Shown: positions 1 through 6,147, counted from the first letter of the stretch. The stretch: DNA of 14,662 bases from Prolixibacteraceae bacterium (GCA_003457135.1 DMSQ01000009.1:1-14662), one strand, 5' to 3'. The notes: generated by a model from the sequence alone, not told the origin. Translations and numbers: made by a program.

Positions 1-435
1 TTATTTTAAGTGGACAGTCATGTTATCTGTTAATTCTTTGTAGGTTAAAGCATATTTCCTTATCATCACAAAGGCTCTCATTATTGCAATATTTACACTT
101 ATTGCCTTTTCTGAGCTTAGTATTCCACTTTACATCGCTAGCCCTTGCCCAGTGAAAGCATAAGGCAAATATTTTGTATGTTTGCCTCTGCCTTTGTCTA
201 AGGTTTCATTTTGCAACCTTAAAGAATTTGAGTTTTCAATTTGCAACCTCAAACCGTTCCATTCTTCATTTGTCAGTTGAAACATAAAATCACCTGGAAA
301 TCTTTGCAAATTCCTTTTTACAGCCAAATTAAGGGCTTTTGTTTGTACTTCATAAAGTTCTGCAAGGTCGAAATCGAGCATTATTTTATTCCCTCTAATT
401 TCATGAATTTTATTTTGAATAAGCTGTAATTCCAT
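1..435 (-). pseudogene. ORF6N-domain protein, interrupted by an in-frame stop
   Basis: The open part (435 down to 130) encodes 101 residues typical of the N-terminal ORF6N domain: 'IRGNKIMLDFDLAELYEV', then 'RFPGDFMFQLTNEEW', then 'YLPYAFTGQGLAM'. ORF6N is a phage-derived putative DNA-binding domain that is common in Bacteroidota accessory regions. A TAA at 132-130 stops translation exactly where the family continues with a Leu codon. The same frame then goes on as 'SGILSSEKAISVNIAIMRAF', the expected rest of the domain, and ends at a TAA at positions 3-1. A single TTA-to-TAA change would explain the break. The remaining tail (…KELTDNMTVHLK) is shorter than usual, so the C-terminus may also be eroded. 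The start ATG lies 3 nt after an upstream TAA. Family assignment is firm. Whether the truncated 101-residue product is made is unknown. Confidence 0.8.
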
Positions 436-526
436 TGATTATCTTATTTTTCGTAAAGGATATCTCAGTTGTATCAAGGTTGATCTAGAAAATGTGAACC
501 GCTTTTTATCCAAATTATTGATCGCA

Positions 527-940
527 TTAGCAATGAGCTTGCCTATTTTCTCCCACATCGTTATACAATCCATCGAGTAAATTGGCAGTGCCTTTCAGGA
601 ATACCGGCTGTATGTTTTTTTTATTGAGTTCTGCCTTAATGTCGTCAATCCGTTGAAGGATTTGTATGTTGCGTTCACGGTTCAGGTCATAAATTTCTTT
701 CAGTGCCTGAATAAAATCTTTGGGTAAATAATCCAGGATATCGTGTTTTTTAAATTTAAGATAGATGGCCGGAATAATCAGATGGTCGCTGCATAGCTGT
801 ACGAAGTTTTCCAGATCGGTACCTTCTTTCTGGATCAGTTCTATCACCCGTTCCCTGAATTCCCCGCCATTGCGGGCAAGCGGATGTTCATCGAGGGCGA
901 GGCAATGGCCGGTGAAGTAAAAGAGTTGTTTGTAGGTCAC
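527..940 (-). pseudogene. NTP_transf_5-type nucleotidyltransferase, copy 1, 3'-truncated
   Basis: The 137-residue frame starts at GTG (VTYKQLFYFTG), the position matching the ATG of copy 3 (MISKELFYFTG). It carries the helical N-terminal part of the uncharacterised nucleotidyltransferase family (NTP_transf_5/PF14907, assigned from memory), including 'NRERNIQILQRIDDI' and 'PVFLKGTANLLDGLYNDVGE'. The next segment, which should be the catalytic 'R-M-I-G-D-I-D' metal-binding motif, is missing. After GE the frame runs into unrelated 'NRQAHC' and stops, so the protein lacks its active-site aspartates and should be inactive. The alternative frame past the break stays open for about 37 codons up to the ORF6N start, so another gene end may be joined here. 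Family members are normally about 350-400 residues. The adjacent HicAB module has the same orientation. Confidence 0.65.
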
Positions 941-1181
941 GGGGAAAAAATGTTGCGGGTTTCGGGTTACGGGTTCCAGTCTCCCTGCTTCTTGCCTAAA
1001 ACCTCTTTAGTTAAATGGTCACTTCGATATGCTTTCCTTCGACACGCTTCACAACTCAGGAAACACATTACTCAGTGTCCGGAATAAAGATGGATAAATG
1101 TTTAAATGGTCAATTATTCTTCTTCAACGCCTAAAGCTATGGATGCTACAGAAAGGGCAGATTTAAAAATACAAGATAAAA

Positions 1182-1367
1182 TCAAATGGATGGAATTTCG
1201 AGCTGCTTACAAATAATTTTACACATCAATTCCGACAGTTCGGGGTGACGGCCAACTGTTGATTTTTTTCCGTTAATCGGATTGCCATACAAACTATGAT
1301 TTGCGCCTTCGCGGACTAAAATGCAACCATTAGTTCTGAGATGCTTTATGAAAGCATTGCGCTTCAT
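1182..1367 (-). CDS. hicA: HicA-type mRNA interferase toxin
   Basis: This 61-residue protein has the dsRBD-like fold of HicA toxins, ribosome-independent mRNA endonucleases. The visible signature is an N-terminal helix (KRNAFIKHLRTNGC), then 'REGANHSLYGNP' with the presumed catalytic His24, then 'TVGRHPELSELMCKIICKQL', matching the usual RH-x-E-L…I-x-K-Q-x-x-I ending. Length is normal for the family. Its ATG shares one base with the hicB stop (TAATG at 1369-1365), so the two are translationally coupled with the antitoxin first, an order common among short HicBA pairs. No frame damage or active-site loss is visible. It sits between two decayed nucleotidyltransferase fragments but looks intact itself. 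Confidence 0.87.
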   Translation of the reverse strand: MKRNAFIKHLRTNGCILVREGANHSLYGNPINGKKSTVGRHPELSELMCKIICKQLEIPSI

Positions 1368-1597
1368 TAAACAAAATTGAGTTTACGACGAATTATCTGA
1401 TGTCCTTTGTATTGGCTGAGGGTATGTTCACGGTGATAATCAATGACTAGTTGTAAAGCATCTAAAAGGTTCTCAGTTAGTTCCTCAATCGATTTACCCT
1501 GTGCAATTGCTTCGGGTATTTCCTGAACCTGGCCTACATAATATCCATCTTCACTTTTCTCGATTATTGCAGTATAATCCATCTGTTTTATTGTCAA
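1367..1597 (-). CDS. hicB: HicB-type antitoxin (short form)
   Basis: This is a short HicB antitoxin of 71-76 residues. It carries the partly degraded RNase H-like domain: 'YTAIIEKSEDGYYVGQVQEI', then 'PEAIAQGKSIEELTENLLDALQLVI', the typical S-I-E-E-A-x-x-N-L signature. The C-terminal RHH/HTH DNA-binding domain of longer HicB proteins is absent, as in many short Bacteroidota and cyanobacterial versions. The longest frame begins at TTG (1597). The ATG at 1582 (MDYTAII) is the likelier start, because family members begin right at this strand and a promoter-like TATCTTTG box lies 26 bp before it. HicB neutralises HicA by direct binding. Its stop overlaps the hicA start by one base. Confidence 0.85.
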   Translation of the reverse strand: MTIKQMDYTAIIEKSEDGYYVGQVQEIPEAIAQGKSIEELTENLLDALQLVIDYHREHTLSQYKGHQIIRRKLNFV

Positions 1598-1607
1598 AAT
1601 ATTTTTT

Positions 1608-1636
1608 CAAAGATAATAAATTTCAAACTAAACAAA
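1608..1636 (-). promoter_or_regulatory. Candidate promoter for hicBA
   Basis: Read on the minus strand, TATCTTTG (1615-1608) matches the Bacteroidetes -7 consensus TAnnTTTG perfectly. It lies 26 bp before the hicB ATG at 1582. A TTTG (1636-1633) sits 17 bp upstream as a possible -33 element, slightly closer than the usual 19-21 bp. The call rests on motif match and position alone. Confidence 0.4.
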
Positions 1637-1689
1637 TTGTAAATCCCGCGTTCTTAAAAAACGCAGATTTAAGTCACCAATGCGTCCAA

Positions 1690-1995
1690 TCAATTCACAG
1701 ATGCCAAAAATATTTTAGACGGGGTTTGAAACTTCAATTGTTCCTTCACCAAAAAATCAATATCGCCAATCATCCGTTCACCCAAATCGCTGTACAATCC
1801 ATCGAGTAAATTGGCAGTGCCTTTCAGGAATACCGGCTGTATATTTTTTTTATTGAGTTCTGCCGTAATGTCGTCAATCCTTTGAAGGATTTGTATGTTG
1901 CGTTCACGGTTCAGTCCGTAAATTTTGGTAAATGCCTGTACCACTTCTTCAGGAATAACACTTTGTAACTGTTTAATTTCATTTTTTTGGTTCCG
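1690..1995 (-). pseudogene. NTP_transf_5-type nucleotidyltransferase, copy 2, internal fragment
   Basis: The open frame runs from just after a TAA (1998-1996) to a TGA at 1690. It encodes a middle portion of the same family as copy 1: 'QLQSVIPEEVVQAFTKIYGL', 'NRERNIQILQRIDDITAEL', then 'FLKGTANLLDGLYSDLGE'. Here the catalytic segment 'RMIGDIDFLVKEQL' is preserved, with the two Asp residues of the nucleotidyltransferase metal site. The 5' half of the gene and everything past 'KEQL' are lost. There is no proper start; a GTG at 1944 is the only candidate. Positions 1793-1914 are nearly identical to 564-685 in copy 1, implying recent duplication. It is very unlikely to encode a working enzyme. 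Confidence 0.65.
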
Positions 1996-2040
1996 TTAGG
2001 AACTCAAGGTCGGTAGAAGAATTGTGAATATGCAGATATT

Positions 2041-2085
2041 TTGTCCCCTGCCCGCCATTGCTTGTCAGGCGGGCATACGGGACAA
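2041..2085. repeat. Nested palindrome (hairpin element)
   Basis: Two stacked inverted pairs are visible: TTGTCCC (2041-2047) with GGGACAA (2079-2085), and inside them GCCCGCC (2050-2056) with GGCGGGC (2068-2074) around an 11-nt loop. The inner right side, TCAGGCGGGCATA, recurs in shortened form (TCAGGCGGGTATG) at about 3971-3983, which argues for a dispersed repeat family over a terminator dedicated to one gene. There is no U-tract typical of an intrinsic terminator on the minus strand. Confidence 0.6.
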
Positions 2086-2462
2086 TACCTGGCAAATTAA
2101 TTGACATTTCTACCTTCAGGTTTTCACCTTATTCAAGGCACAAACATTCTTTCGGACGCCTGCCTGTCGCAGCTACCGTGTGTACACATCTTTTTCCAAT
2201 ATATGATGACTGATTAAACCTTATTTTTATAGGGAAACCTTAGTACAAAACATGTAAACCAACGACTCAAACCTTATTACCAGGGTGTAAAAGTATAATA
2301 AGGTACCAATCAGATGGGGGTTGCAGGGCTATAATCAGAGGTGAAAGGCAAATCCGAATTATCACTTAATGTTTCAAAACTGTTATTTATTCTTTCAGAA
2401 TACTTATTTAAGCCTTTCCTTCGACAGGTACAGGAACCAAAACCTTTACTTAAGTTTGCCTG

Positions 2463-2531
2463 TAAAAACCCACCCCGTTCCGTTAAAAGAAAAAGAACAA
2501 GGGTGGGGTAGCAGTTGGGGCGGAAAATTAT
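2463..2531 (+). repeat. 69-bp direct repeat, copy A
   Basis: These 69 bp are identical, base for base, to 3838-3906 in the same orientation. The core can fold: CCACCC plus GTTC on the left pair with GAAC plus GGGTGG on the right around an A-rich loop, with a small internal bulge. No frame conservation suggests coding use. The two copies lie on either side of the AbiEii-type gene pair. Confidence 0.9.
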
Positions 2532-2707
2532 TCGATGACCAGCACCTTCAAAAATATACTGCTTTCAAAAAATCATAACAACTATTTCTGGTTTTACCGG
2601 AACCTGGATTCCATCTCTTATTTTGTAAGGAATGCAAATTAAGAGTTAAAAACGAGGCCATAAAGCCACAAAGAAATTCGCTGCTAAAAACGGTTTTGAT
2701 AAAGAAT

Positions 2708-3430
2708 TTAAAAAATATATACAGGTTTGGCCATTTCTATTGGTATTTGATTCTTACCTAAAGAATTCGGTTTACCAAGTAAGAAGTCATCTGCGATCTG
2801 GCTGAGTATGGTATGGGTAGATTCGAGATTAAGAGGTGCATTTAACCAGTTGACGTTATCTAACCATTCAAGAGGAAAAGAAACTAATCGTTGTTCAACA
2901 TCCAATTCATTAATTACTGCCTTTTGTTTGGCATGTTCAAAGATTTCGAGCCAGTTGAATGAGTAGTTCAACGAAAGATGTATAATATCGAATATGTCTT
3001 TTGGTTCGTCGCGGCCCACAATAGCTGTAAGCTTATTTGATAGTATGTTTAAGGGAGTGTCTATTTTGCCGTACTTGTAAGCTGCAGGCTTGCCGGAGTA
3101 ATAATCCACATCATTAACCAATTCGATTTTGAGGAATACATCTTCATCAGTAATAAAAAAACGGGTGAAGTCTTCGCTGAAAAGTGATTGTTGTATATTG
3201 ACTGTAAACCGGGATGTAATTTTATTTTTTAATTCTGCAATGTATTGTGAATACTGAGAGTCGGCATTGATGAAGAAATCAAGGTCTTCGCTTAACCGAT
3301 GATTGAGATAAAAACGTCCAAGCGCTGTTCCACCTGTCAGATAAAAAGGAAGGCCAAGAGTAACCCACCAGGCGAGAAAATTATCCTGTAACAGGTACAA
3401 TTTGTTGTAATCTTTTTTTGACAAATTCAT
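2708..3430 (-). CDS. AbiEii/AbiGii-type nucleotidyltransferase toxin
   Basis: This 240-residue protein belongs to the AbiEii (DUF1814, MenT-like) nucleotidyltransferase family. Members act as toxins in type IV toxin-antitoxin/abortive-infection systems by transferring nucleotides, for some onto tRNA. The family motifs are all present: 'GGTALGRFYLNHRLSEDLDFF' in two parts (G33-F40 and S47-F53, with the metal-site Asp49/Asp51), a third acidic strand near E103 ('LKIELV'), and 'NKLTAIVGRDEPKDIFDI' (~132-149) containing the conserved Lys and the D-x-F-D segment. Length is typical for the shorter Bacteroidota members. The ATG at 3430 is the only reasonable start; it overlaps the upstream partner gene by 50 bp, so expression is coupled. 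No damage is visible. Confidence 0.85.
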   Translation of the reverse strand: MNLSKKDYNKLYLLQDNFLAWWVTLGLPFYLTGGTALGRFYLNHRLSEDLDFFINADSQYSQYIAELKNKITSRFTVNIQQSLFSEDFTRFFITDEDVFLKIELVNDVDYYSGKPAAYKYGKIDTPLNILSNKLTAIVGRDEPKDIFDIIHLSLNYSFNWLEIFEHAKQKAVINELDVEQRLVSFPLEWLDNVNWLNAPLNLESTHTILSQIADDFLLGKPNSLGKNQIPIEMAKPVYIF

Positions 3431-3686
3431 ATTTCTGACGTAATGATGGCGATCTTAATTTGCTGATAGTCCGACTTGTCAATAAAATTTGTATCTCGTT
3501 TGGGGAAAACAATTGTATGATTGTGAACCAGGAATAGGTTTCAATCATTTTTTGGAACAACATCTCCCGTGTATAATGCCCTGCCCGTTCCTTTTCACCA
3601 TTAAATACGGCTTCAATTTCTTCGGCGGAGATGTCATAATCCCAAACGATTTGATTCAGAATTTTATTTTTCTCAATTGAATCCAT
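3381..3686 (-). CDS. Small partner (putative antitoxin) of the AbiEii-type protein
   Basis: The product has 101 residues and no catalytic motif. It is predicted mostly helical: 'NKILNQIVWDYDISAEEIEAV', 'TREMLFQKMIETYSWFTIIQL' and 'SRTISKLRSPSLRQKYEFVK'. Its position immediately upstream of and overlapping an AbiEii-type toxin by 50 bp is that of the antitoxin or accessory gene in such pairs. I recall small proteins of this type beside AbiEii homologues in Bacteroidota (possibly the DUF6922 family), but cannot verify this. It does not resemble the classical AbiEi winged-helix antitoxin, which is longer. A perfect TAnnTTTG box lies 25 bp before the ATG. The antitoxin role is inferred from context. 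Confidence 0.7.
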   Translation of the reverse strand: MDSIEKNKILNQIVWDYDISAEEIEAVFNGEKERAGHYTREMLFQKMIETYSWFTIIQLFSPNEIQILLTSRTISKLRSPSLRQKYEFVKKRLQQIVPVTG

Positions 3687-3710
3687 AAATTTTGTTCAAA
3701 ATGTATCAAA

Positions 3711-3718
3711 CAAATGTA
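3711..3718 (-). promoter_or_regulatory. Candidate -7 box for the AbiEii-type pair
   Basis: Read on the minus strand, TACATTTG is a perfect match to the Bacteroidetes -7 consensus TAnnTTTG and ends 25 bp before the ATG at 3686. No clear TTTG -33 element sits 19-21 bp further up, so the call rests on the -7 box and its spacing, which mirrors that of hicBA. Confidence 0.35.
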
Positions 3719-3837
3719 GTGATAAATATATCATTTCTATTCATCGGCATTATCCCAGAATGACTTTGGACTGATTTGAAATTACATTTGGTTTAAAATG
3801 AAAATCAATCTGCTTTTTTACTTTGGCTTTTTAGCTT

Positions 3838-3906
3838 TAAAAACCCACCCCGTTCCGTTAAAAGAAAAAGAACAAGGGTGGGGTAGCAGTTGGGGCGGAA
3901 AATTAT
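3838..3906 (+). repeat. 69-bp direct repeat, copy B
   Basis: This is the exact duplicate of 2463-2531, same orientation, 1375 bp away. It starts at TAAAAACCCACC and ends at GGAAAATTAT, after which the two copies diverge at once. It lies upstream of the AbiEii-type pair, while copy A lies downstream of it. Confidence 0.9.
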
Positions 3907-3911
3907 GCATT

Positions 3912-3996
3912 AACCACATAGGCACATAGGGCACATAGGTTTTTAACTGGTTCTATTGTGGTCCCTGCCGTCAGGCGGGTATGAGTCTATGTGGTT
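3912..3996. repeat. Small element with 10-bp inverted ends
   Basis: AACCACATAG (3912-3921) and CTATGTGGTT (3987-3996) are perfect inverted repeats bounding 85 bp. Inside are a tandem GCACATAGG pair (from 3923 and 3931) and the partial palindrome CCTGCCGTCAGGCGGG. I see no coding capacity. The layout fits a short non-autonomous intergenic repeat. Confidence 0.55.
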
Positions 3997-4000
3997 GGTT

Positions 4001-4162
4001 TTAAAGCCTTATCCGACCGTGGAAGGTACAGAAGGGTACCTCCTCTGCTTTTCCGTTTCGGCGTACCTGTTTCATCATCTGTGTAAAGGTGTAATCCTTT
4101 AGTTTGGCTTTATCGGTTTGTTTGTAATCAAATACGAATGACGTGAATAATTCGAAAGGCAC
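4001..4162 (-). pseudogene. Unrecognised short coding remnant
   Basis: A protein-like frame of 53 residues begins at GTG (4162): 'VPFELFTSFVFDYKQTDKAK', then 'LKDYTFTQMMKQVRRNGKAE', then 'EVPFCTFHGRIRL' and stop. The mixed, non-repetitive composition and polar/aromatic pattern look like real coding sequence, probably a C-terminal piece of a larger conserved protein, but I do not recognise the family. It is in the same frame as the remnant at 4181-4405, separated only by a TAA and 18 nt, so the two could once have been one gene or two adjacent ones. Confidence 0.35.
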
Positions 4163-4180
4163 GAAAATATAGGGTAGGGA

Positions 4181-4405
4181 TTATAATTTATTTTTTGCCC
4201 TGTAATCCATTGCCTTTTCACTTACCTGCTCAATAGTTTGGTCGCTCCAAAGACTACTTTGCCATTGAGTATAATCGAAAGGTTCTTTGTTGATGAGGCT
4301 AATGAATTTTTCAGCATCAACGTCACCGAGGTTTTCAATCAAAATTTTGAACCCTTTTATTTTTATTTGCCTTAATCCCGCTGGTGCTTTTTTCTCAACC
4401 GGTGC
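4181..4405 (-). pseudogene. Unrecognised coding remnant fused to nucleotidyltransferase copy 3
   Basis: An open frame with no start codon reads 'KAPVEKKAPAGLRQIKIKGF', 'KILIENLGDVDAEKFISLIN', 'KEPFDYTQWQSSLWSDQTIE', 'QVSEKAMDYRAKNKL' and stop. The pattern 'EKFISLINKEPFDYTQW…DQTIEQVS..AM' resembles small conserved proteins often found beside toxin genes in accessory DNA, but I cannot name a family. The 5' end is lost: the frame runs straight into the nucleotidyltransferase fragment at about 4400, in a different frame, which marks a deletion or recombination junction. It is probably nonfunctional for lack of a start. Confidence 0.4.
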
Positions 4406-4510
4406 CTTCTGCCTGGATCAGTTCAATCACCTTTTCCCTGAATTGCAAATGTTCATCAAGGTTCAGGCCTGCCTTGGCCGGTAAAATAGAAAAGTTCTTT
4501 GCTGATCATG
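4395..4510 (-). pseudogene. NTP_transf_5-type nucleotidyltransferase, copy 3, N-terminal scrap
   Basis: ATG at 4510 overlaps the stop of the HprK-like gene as ATGA, a classic translationally coupled junction. The first 12 codons read MISKELFYFTGQ, matching the start of copy 1 (VTYKQLFYFTG). A frameshift at about 4465-4472 then moves the homology to another frame: 'LNLDEHLQFREKVIELIQAE', equivalent to copy 1 'ALDEHP…FRERVIELIQKE'. Homology stops after 'GT' at about 4400. No catalytic motif remains. The junction shows that the ancestral operon order was HprK-like kinase followed directly by nucleotidyltransferase. Confidence 0.7.
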
Positions 4511-5633
4511 GGTTAAACAGCTTCGAAAGACTCTCTGTTGCTTTCGTTGTATCCGAATACTTTAGCGAGAAGCAGGGTATTTGAAAATACCAATCCATGA
4601 AGCTTGCGGCCACTTCAGGTTTTGGAGGAAGCCACAACTGCTGGAGAAAACGGTCCATTGCATTAAGATTGGGAATCTTTTTCAACTCAAGGTCAACGGT
4701 AGTATCATATTGAAGGAACACAATAGCTTTTACACGAGCTGGCGCTGGCAGCTCTCCGTTTGTGATGGGGAGAAAAACTTCCCGCACATCGTCAGGTAAA
4801 GAATCCCCTGTTTCGGCCAGTGAAGGAAAACAGGACTGAAGCGCTTGCAATGACCTGTTTTTTACCGATAATCCTTCGGGGAAAGGGTAAACTTTGGCAT
4901 GATTTACTGAAACCGGTGAAAAATCGTCGGACAGCACCTGATAGCCCTGATGCATCAACATGGCTGCCAAAGTGCTTTTTCCACTTCCTGAAGGGGCGGT
5001 AAAAAGTACAGCTCCGTTACTGGCAGAAACAGCCGAAGCATGGACAGCACCCATCCAATGGGCATCGGTGGTGTTGTGGAGGCAATTCAACAATTGCATA
5101 TTTACCAATCCGATGAAATGTTCAGGTTTTGAATCGGGGCATGCCCAGGTGGTTTGCCCGTCGGTTTGCAAAAAAACCTGATTGCCGCTGTAGAAAAGGT
5201 CAAAACAGTGGTCAGCTGCGGCTTCAGAAATTTTATTCTCCAGATAGCCAAAGCCCGGATGGATCAACTCTTCCAAATCCGTATCGCTGTACCTGAACCT
5301 TAAATTCTTCCCGTTGATACGGTAGTTTTTTGTTGAGAACGTAACCTGATCGGGTAGGGGATATGCTTCATGGCATACACCAACGATTTTATCCTCTTTG
5401 TAACAGCTGACCAGGGTTTGCAATTGTTTGGTTACCTTCAATACCAAACGCCGTGCATCCCCAATCCGCAGTTTAAATTCATTCGCGCAATTATGGATAA
5501 TCTGGATTTCAGGTAGTTTGCCGGTCCAGTCTTCGAGTATCCTGAAAGCCGGATACTGTAACTGCATGTACCGGTTTGCCGGGGCGAACCAAACCACATA
5601 GGTATCGTCAATTTGCCTGAAGATGTAACTCAT
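4506..5633 (-). CDS. HPr-kinase-like P-loop protein with PqqD-like N-terminus
   Basis: This 375-residue protein has an HprK/P-family nucleotide-binding core. 'WMGAVHASAV' (193-202, His198) precedes the Walker A/P-loop 'APSGSGKST' (213-221), then 'VLSDDFSPV' (233-241) with acidic Asp236/Asp237, and 'YPFPEGLSVK' (249-258). These are landmarks of HprK-related kinases that are not the carbon-catabolite HPr kinase; such proteins occur beside lasso-peptide and other peptide-modification genes and can phosphorylate a peptide precursor. Residues 1-75 ('DDTYVVWFAPANRYMQLQ', 'PAFRILEDWTG', a DV-like helix) resemble PqqD/RiPP recognition elements, though this is judged by eye. It is likely soluble, with no membrane segment. 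Its TGA overlaps the start of a nucleotidyltransferase remnant. The kinase core is secure; substrate and fusion status are inferred. Confidence 0.75.
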   Translation of the reverse strand: MSYIFRQIDDTYVVWFAPANRYMQLQYPAFRILEDWTGKLPEIQIIHNCANEFKLRIGDARRLVLKVTKQLQTLVSCYKEDKIVGVCHEAYPLPDQVTFSTKNYRINGKNLRFRYSDTDLEELIHPGFGYLENKISEAAADHCFDLFYSGNQVFLQTDGQTTWACPDSKPEHFIGLVNMQLLNCLHNTTDAHWMGAVHASAVSASNGAVLFTAPSGSGKSTLAAMLMHQGYQVLSDDFSPVSVNHAKVYPFPEGLSVKNRSLQALQSCFPSLAETGDSLPDDVREVFLPITNGELPAPARVKAIVFLQYDTTVDLELKKIPNLNAMDRFLQQLWLPPKPEVAASFMDWYFQIPCFSLKYSDTTKATESLSKLFNP

Positions 5634-5639
5634 GTTTTA

Positions 5640-6147
5640 TTTGTCATTGCAGGTGTTTACTGCGTCATTACCAACCCTCAGAGCGTCATTGCGAGTTTTC
5701 ACCCCAAAAAAAATTGGGGCACAATGTGATGATGACAGAATGCTAAATTGATACATGAGATATGTTAAAAGCATTTTCATTCTATTCATTATCAACAGCA
5801 TATAAAAATCTGTCATTGGTACCACGAGGGTCGAAGTGGGAAGCAATCCGTCATTCAAAGTGGAATTTCTTCCTCCGTTTCCGTTTCACTTCAACTCGTC
5901 GCAATAACGATCCTCATAGCGTCATTGCGAACGGAGTGAAGCAATCCGTTGCTTATATGATGTCGTCAGTGGTAGTAGAGCGAAGCAACCTGTTGAATGA
6001 ATGGATTGCTTCCTCGTGCCTCGTCGCAATGACGGGTTGTAGGTTGGGATTGCTTCCTCCGTTTCCGTTTCACTCCAACTCGTCGCAATGACGATCCTCA
6101 CAGCGTCATTGCGACCCTGAGGCACGGAGATGTCAGACTTGTAAAAA
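5640..6147. repeat. Cluster of GTCATTGCGA-type palindromic repeats
   Basis: This gene-free half kilobase is built of related intergenic repeats. Two 62-bp units, 5869-5930 and 6053-6114, differ at only 3 positions. Between and around them recur GCGTCATTGCGA, TCGTCGCAATGACG, GAAGCAATCCG and its complement GGATTGCTTC, in both orientations, so segments can fold into long hairpins (for example the GTCATTGCGA arms with TCGCAATGAC). Apparent short frames here are read from the repeat itself and have no protein-like conservation. Similar sequences are a familiar dispersed repeat in many bacterial genomes. It separates the small peptide gene from the HprK-like gene. Confidence 0.75.

Larger units (their letters stand above)
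1996..2707. other. Gene-free stretch with a strong hairpin and a repeat copy
   Basis: I see no credible gene in these 712 bp. The only longer plus-strand frame (2369-2578) begins with low-complexity residues and then reads through the 69-bp repeat. The stretch holds a nested palindrome (2041-2085) and the first copy of the 69-bp direct repeat (2463-2531). The rest looks like unremarkable AT-rich spacer, perhaps with unrecognisable gene remains near 2000-2040 next to copy 2. Confidence 0.6.
3719..4000. other. Gene-free stretch made largely of repeats
   Basis: No gene is seen between the promoter region of the AbiEii pair and the remnant ending at 4001. The interval holds the second copy of the 69-bp direct repeat (3838-3906), followed within 5 bp by a small element with 10-bp inverted ends (3912-3996). 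The rest (3719-3837) is AT-rich spacer. Confidence 0.6.

Noticed and set aside
1106..1216. Plus-strand 36-residue frame (MVNYSSSTPKAMDATE…) overlapping the end of hicA
   Set aside because: Too short, antisense overlap with hicA, no promoter and no recognisable family; may be a scrap of an older gene but not supportable.
2369..2578. Plus-strand 69-residue frame
   Set aside because: Its second half is the 69-bp repeat read as protein; the first half is low-complexity Phe/Leu/Tyr/Ser.
1..4510. A complete defence island or CRISPR array
   Set aside because: Only two toxin-antitoxin-like modules are intact; no spaced short repeats, Cas, restriction or integrase genes are present.
4506..5633. Classical HPr kinase/phosphorylase (carbon catabolite control)
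   Set aside because: The protein has a different N-terminus and lacks a convincing HprK C-terminal signature region; linkage to a nucleotidyltransferase points to the peptide-modification branch.
5637..5858. 73-residue minus-strand frame ending 3 bp before the HprK-like start
   Set aside because: Much of it is a translation of the GTCATTGCGA repeats (…NDALRVGNDAVNTCNDK); composition follows the repeat and nothing protein-like is seen.
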